Positions 59,403 to 64,000 of a stretch of 64,000 nucleotides of DNA are shown here, in pieces; the stretch's first letter is position 1, and the number at the start of each line of letters is the position of its first letter. Position numbers and translations under genes: made by a program. The DNA comes from Leptobrachium leishanense (lineage: Eukaryota; Chordata; Amphibia; Anura; Megophryidae): the NCBI GenBank assembly GCA_009667805.1, contig RXON01001607.1, positions 39,057 through 103,056 on the forward strand, given 5' to 3'. The notes beneath the pieces were generated by a model. It searched no databases, had not been told where the DNA came from, and was given only the letters and a program-made list of their open reading frames with translations.

Positions 59403-61846
59403 TATAGTCACTGTGTTACATGTTTACAGGTGCATTCTGTATATAGTCACTGTGTTACATGTTTACAGGTGTATTCTGTATATAGTCACTGTGTTACATG
59501 TTTACAGGTGCATTCTGTATATAGTCACTGTGTTACATGTTTACAGGTGTATTCTGTATATAGTCACTGTGTTACATGTTTACAGGCGCATTCTGTATAT
59601 AGTCACTGTGTTACATGTTTACAGGTGCATTCTGTATATAGTCACTATGTTACATGTTTACAGGTGCATTCTGTATATAGTCACTGTGTTACATGTTTAC
59701 AGGTGCATTCTGTATATAGTCACTGTGTTACATGTTTACAGGCGCATTCTGTATATAGTCACTATGTTACATGTTTACAGGTGCATTCTGTATATAGTCA
59801 CTGTGTTACATGTCTACAGGTGCATTCTGTATATAGTCACTATGTTACATGTTTACAGGTGCATTCTGTATATAGTCACTGTGTTACATGTCTACAGGTG
59901 CATTCTGTATATAGTCACTGTGTTACATGTCTACAGGTGCATTCTGTATATAGTCACTGTGTTACATGTTTACAGGCGCATTCTGTATATAGTCATTATG
60001 TTACATGTTTACAGGTGCATTCTGTATATAGTCACTATGTTACATGTTTACAGGCACATTCTGTATATAGTCACTGTGTTACACGTTTACAGGTGCATTC
60101 TGTATATAGTCACTGTGTTACATGTCTACAGGTGCATTCTGTATATAGTCACTGTGTTACATGTTTACAGGCGCATTCTGTATATAGTCACTGTGTTACA
60201 TGTTTACAGGCGCATTCTGTATATAGTCACTGTGTTACATGTTTACAGGCGCATTCTGTATATCGTCACTGTGTTACATGTTTACAGGTGCATTCTGTAT
60301 ATAGTCACTGTGTTACATGTTTACAGGTGCATTCTGTATATAGTCACTGTGTTACATGTTTACAGGCGCATTCTGTATATCGTCACTGTGTTACATGTTT
60401 ACAGGTGCATTCTGTATATAGTCACTGTGTTACATGTTTACAGGTGCATTCTGTATATAGTCACTGTGTTACATGTTTACAGGCACATTCTGTACATAGT
60501 CACTATGTTACATGTTTACAGGTGCATTCTGTATATAGTCACTGTGTTACATGTTTACAGGTGCATTCTGTATATAGTCACTATGTTACATGTTTACAGG
60601 CGCATTCTGTATATAGTCACTGTTACATGTTTACAGGTGCATTCTGTATATAGTCACTATGTTACATGTTTACAGGTGCATTCTGTATATAGTCACTATG
60701 TTACATGTTTACAGGTGCATTCTGTATATAGTCACTATGTTACATGTTTACAGGTGCATTCTGTATATAGTCACTATGTTACATGTTTACAGGTGCATTC
60801 TGTATATAGTCACTATGTTACATGTTTACAGGTGCATTCTGTATATAGTCACTGTGTTACATGTTTACAGGTGCATTCTGTATATAGTCACTATGTTACA
60901 TGTTTACAGGCGCATTCTGTATATAGTCACTGTTACATGTTTACAGGCGCATTCTGTATATAGTCACTATGTTACATGTTTACAGGCGCATTCTGTATAT
61001 AGTCACTGTGTTACATGTTTACAGGCGCATTCTGTATATAGTCACTGTGTTACATGTTTACAGGCGCATTCTGTATATAGTCACTGTGTTACATGTTTAC
61101 AGGCACATTCTGTACATAGTCACTATGTTACATGTTTACAGGTGCATTCTGTATATAGTCACTATGTTACATGTTTACAGGCGCATTCTGTATATAGTCA
61201 CTGTTACATGTTTACAGGTGCATTCTGTATATAGTCACTATGTTACATGTTTACAGGCGCATTCTGTATATAGTCACTGTTACATGTTTACAGGCGCATT
61301 CTGTATATAGTCACTGTTACATGTTTACAGGTGCATTCTGTATATAGTCACTGTGTTACATGTTTACAGGTGCATTCTGTATATAGTCACTATGTTACAT
61401 GTTTACAGGCGCATTCTGTATATAGTCACTGTTACATGTTTACAGGTGCATTCTGTATATAGTCACTATGTTACATGTTTACAGGTGCATTCTGTATATA
61501 GTCACTATTTACATGTTTACAGGCGCATTCTGTATATAGTCACTGTTACATGTTTACAGGTGCATTCTGTATATAGTCACTGTGTTACATGTTTACAGGT
61601 GCATTCTGTATATAGTCACTATGTTACATGTTTACAGGCGCATTCTGTATATAGTCACTGTTACATGTTTACAGGTGCATTCTGTATATAGTCACTGTGT
61701 TACATGTTTACAGGTGCATTCTGTATATAGTCACTATGTTACATGTTTACAGGCGCATTCTGTATATAGTCACTGTGTTACATGTTTACAGGCGCATTCT
61801 GTATATAGTCACTATGTTACATGTTTACAGGCGCATTCTGTATATG
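59403..61846. repeat. 39-bp minisatellite (~62 copies)
   Basis: Unit tatagtcactgtgttacatg plus tttacaggtgcattctgta. Two-state sites are actgtgtt/actatgtt and ggtgca/ggcgca, and some copies lack gtg (cactgttacatg, 36 bp). As 39 is divisible by three, long false frames occur. Confidence 0.95.
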
Positions 61847-62240
61847 AGAAACGCTGAAATTCAGGGCACGGTTCCCTTTCCTGGCCATTCGGCTATCCAG
61901 AGAGCAGACAATTCGCCAAATGTTGGGGAATTGCCTGCACATACGGTGCCTGTTCGGTGCCTGTTCGAGGGCAGTGAAATCCCCATAGAGAAGCAATGCT
62001 TCGTCTATTCAGAGAACACAAACCAGCAGTGAAAGGTTCCCCCAATGTCCTGATGTTTGGTGGTTTAATTCGGCAGGTTTATTCAGCAGAATCCCATAGG
62101 CTTCAATGTTAAAAATATTCCCGTTTTAATTCAATATCTAATAAACCGTTTATTATAAAATTCTGCAGCAAAGAGACTCTTTATTTATAGATTTTTTTTA
62201 GGATATTTTAAGCATTTTTCAGGATTTTTTTTTACTTATT
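61847..62240. mobile_element. Anuran interspersed repeat fragment
   Basis: The segment gttttaattcaatatctaat through aaagagactctttatttata matches 39580-39660. The preceding ttcgg-rich sequence (gcacggttccctttcctggc; attcggcaggtttattcag) is of the same general type. Confidence 0.5.
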
Positions 62241-62527
62241 TTTTTCTGTAACAGCCCTTTTTATTATCATTCATTGGATTTTATATGTAAATTTCAGACA
62301 TTTTCGCTCAGTAGTTTCTTTGCAAACAATGTTTCACTTTTCAAACATTCAAGCAAACTGTTAATCTAATTTATTCACTCCATTCGTCTGCGGTGTCGGC
62401 TTTTTCCGGCGGCTGCGCTGTGTGTGATCGGCTCCTGCTCAGGTTTTTCCGGCGTTTTCAGTGGGTTTATCCAGATGTTTTTGTGGGTTTCGGCGTGCAT
62501 TCGCCGGGTTTTTGTGGTGACTTTTCG
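62241..62527. other. Intron sequence without genes
   Basis: AT-rich unique sequence; nothing recognised. Confidence 0.4.
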
Positions 62528-64000
62528 CAGGGCCGGATTAACGTAGGGGCGGATGGAGCGGCAGCTCCAGGCCCCTTCCATTAAATAGGCCCACAGCTGC
62601 CCCAAGAATAGAGGAGCCGCCGGCCGTCCGACAGATCTGCCACACGCGCGCACACACACAGCACACACACACAGCACACACACACAGCACACACACAGCA
62701 CACACACAGCACACACACACAGCACACACACACAGCACACACACAGCACACACACACAGCACACACACACAGCACACACACACAGCGCACACACAGCACA
62801 CACACACAGCACACACACACACAGCACACACACACAGCACACACACACAGCACACACACACACAGCGCACACACACAGCACACACACACACAGCACACAC
62901 ACACAGCACACACACAGCGCACACACACAGCGCACACACACACAGCACACATACACAGCACACACACAGCACACACACACAGCACACACACACAGCGCAC
63001 ACACACACAGCGCACACACACAGCGCACACACACACAGCACACACACACAGCACACACACAGCGCACACACACAGCGCACACACACACAGCACACACACA
63101 CACACAGCACACACACAGCACACACACACACACAGCACACACACACAGCACAACACACAGCACACACACAGCACACACACACAGCACACACACACAGCAC
63201 ACACAACACACACACACAACAGCACACACACACAGCACACACACACAGCGCACACACAGCACACACACACAGCACACACACACAGCACACACAACAGCAC
63301 ACACACACACACAGCACACACACACAGCGCACACACACAGCACACACACACACAGCACACACACACAGCACACACACAGCGCACACACACAGCGCACACA
63401 CACACAGCAACACACACACACAGCACACACCAGCACACACACACACACAGCAACACACACAGCACACACACACACAGCGCACACACACAGCGCACACACA
63501 CAGCACACACACACAGCACACACACACACAGCACACACACAGCGCACACACACAGCGCACACACACACAGCACACACACACACACAGCACACACACAGCA
63601 CACACACACACACAGCACACACACACAGCACACACACACACGGTGATGAAGCTGATCCTCTCAAGCGGCCCCACCGTGTTGTAAAATGTGCAGGAGTATT
63701 TTGGGGCAGAGCAGCCACTAGGTGTCGCTCATCAGCTGCTCTGTGAGACACGGCTCCTCCCCATCCTCCAGCACCTCTTCCTGTTTCCAGCCATGTGGAA
63801 GGAAGGTGCCTGGTAAGGAGAGCAGCTGAGCAGCAGCCAGGGAGAAAGGTAAGCTTCCCCAGCTGATGATTCACCCGGGCAGCTTTTTTTTTGTAATTTA
63901 CCTTCACCCCTTATCCCCACCCCGCAGCTCTCCCTCTGAACTCATTCGGAAGGAGGGGGGGGGGCAGCATGCAGGGGGGACAGTAAAGACACAGACAGGA
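62528..64000. mobile_element. hAT-like element with CAGGGCCGGATTAA end, runs off right edge
   Basis: CAGGGCCGGATTAACGTAGG followed by gcggcagctccaggcccc is a hAT-type terminus of a kind common in frogs. The other end and the target duplication lie outside the window (the left candidate 8 bp is ACTTTTCG). It contains the CA-rich array and the segment shared with 54660-54800. Confidence 0.5.
62641..63641. repeat. CA-rich array (CACACACACAGCA-type)
   Basis: Short CA runs punctuated by AGC or GCG every 12-18 bases, forming a higher-order pattern. A block around 62980-63150 (gcgcacacacacagcgcac...) recurs near 63470-63630. False cysteine/valine-rich frames on the minus strand are not genes. Confidence 0.93.

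Noticed and set aside
59344..61310. Open frames up to 539 codons of VYRCILYIVTVLH type
   Set aside because: Product of a 39-bp repeat (13 codons); frame jumps whenever a 36-bp variant occurs, with no sign of selection.
59403..61846. TTTACAG|GTG acceptor-like sites in the 39-bp array
   Set aside because: They are on the plus strand, antisense to the gene, so they cannot act in slc18a2 splicing.
62375..63907. Cysteine-rich minus-strand frame (CVCAVCVCC), toxin- or metallothionein-like at first sight
   Set aside because: It is the translation of a CA-rich microsatellite in several frames; no signal peptide or spaced cysteine framework.
52893..64000. Further upstream slc18a2 exons
   Set aside because: I looked on the minus strand for the VGKTAPF-like and earlier exons between the repeats and found none; they should lie beyond 64000.

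Overview
This 64 kb window is vertebrate nuclear DNA, most likely from a frog (anuran). One real host gene is visible: seven consecutive internal exons of a vesicular monoamine transporter on the minus strand, closest to slc18a2 (VMAT2). They encode the equivalent of human residues 265-436 with intact GT-AG splice sites and matching phases. The frog assignment is inference. It rests on repeats I recognise from frogs (a tagggatgagcc-type element at 28.8 kb, a TTTTACCAGGAAGG-type repeat at 59.05 kb), a Tc1 transposon, and many CAGGGCCG-ended hAT-like elements. No bacterial, plastid or RNA genes were seen.

The rest is slc18a2 intron. About half of the window (roughly 34 kb by eye) is minisatellite: at least fifteen unrelated tandem arrays with units of about 13 to 63 bp. 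Layout from left to right: 63-bp array (0-2.1 kb); exons G and F (2.2-2.5 kb); 34-bp array (3.2-11.45 kb) split by a hAT element that carries its own 27-bp array; 25-bp array, exon E and 21-bp array (11.8-12.8 kb); 41-bp array (12.8-21.1 kb); exon D (21.2 kb); CR1 LINE split by a young LTR retrotransposon without pol (21.6-27.6 kb); tyrosine-recombinase retrotransposon split by a hAT element full of a 14-bp repeat (29.4-36.4 kb); Tc1 transposon with an intact transposase (37.1-38.7 kb); exon C (40.9 kb); 30-bp array split by a Gmr1-like Ty3/gypsy element (41.3-47.8 kb); a second 30-bp array split by a hAT MITE (47.9-51.4 kb); 54-bp array (51.7-52.7 kb); exons B and A (52.7-52.9 kb); 5.8-kb hAT element containing a solo LTR and a 29-bp array (53.2-59.0 kb); 39-bp array (59.4-61.8 kb); and a further hAT-like end with a CA-rich array running off the right edge.

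The main message is structural. Several hAT-type elements with intact 8-bp target-site duplications each enclose a different minisatellite, and slc18a2 introns have grown to 9-20 kb from this material while all seven exons stay intact. The 54-bp unit beside exon B occurs as single degenerate copies inside two of the hAT elements. On the gene-sense strand it repeats an AATAAA plus GU-rich module about 17 times.
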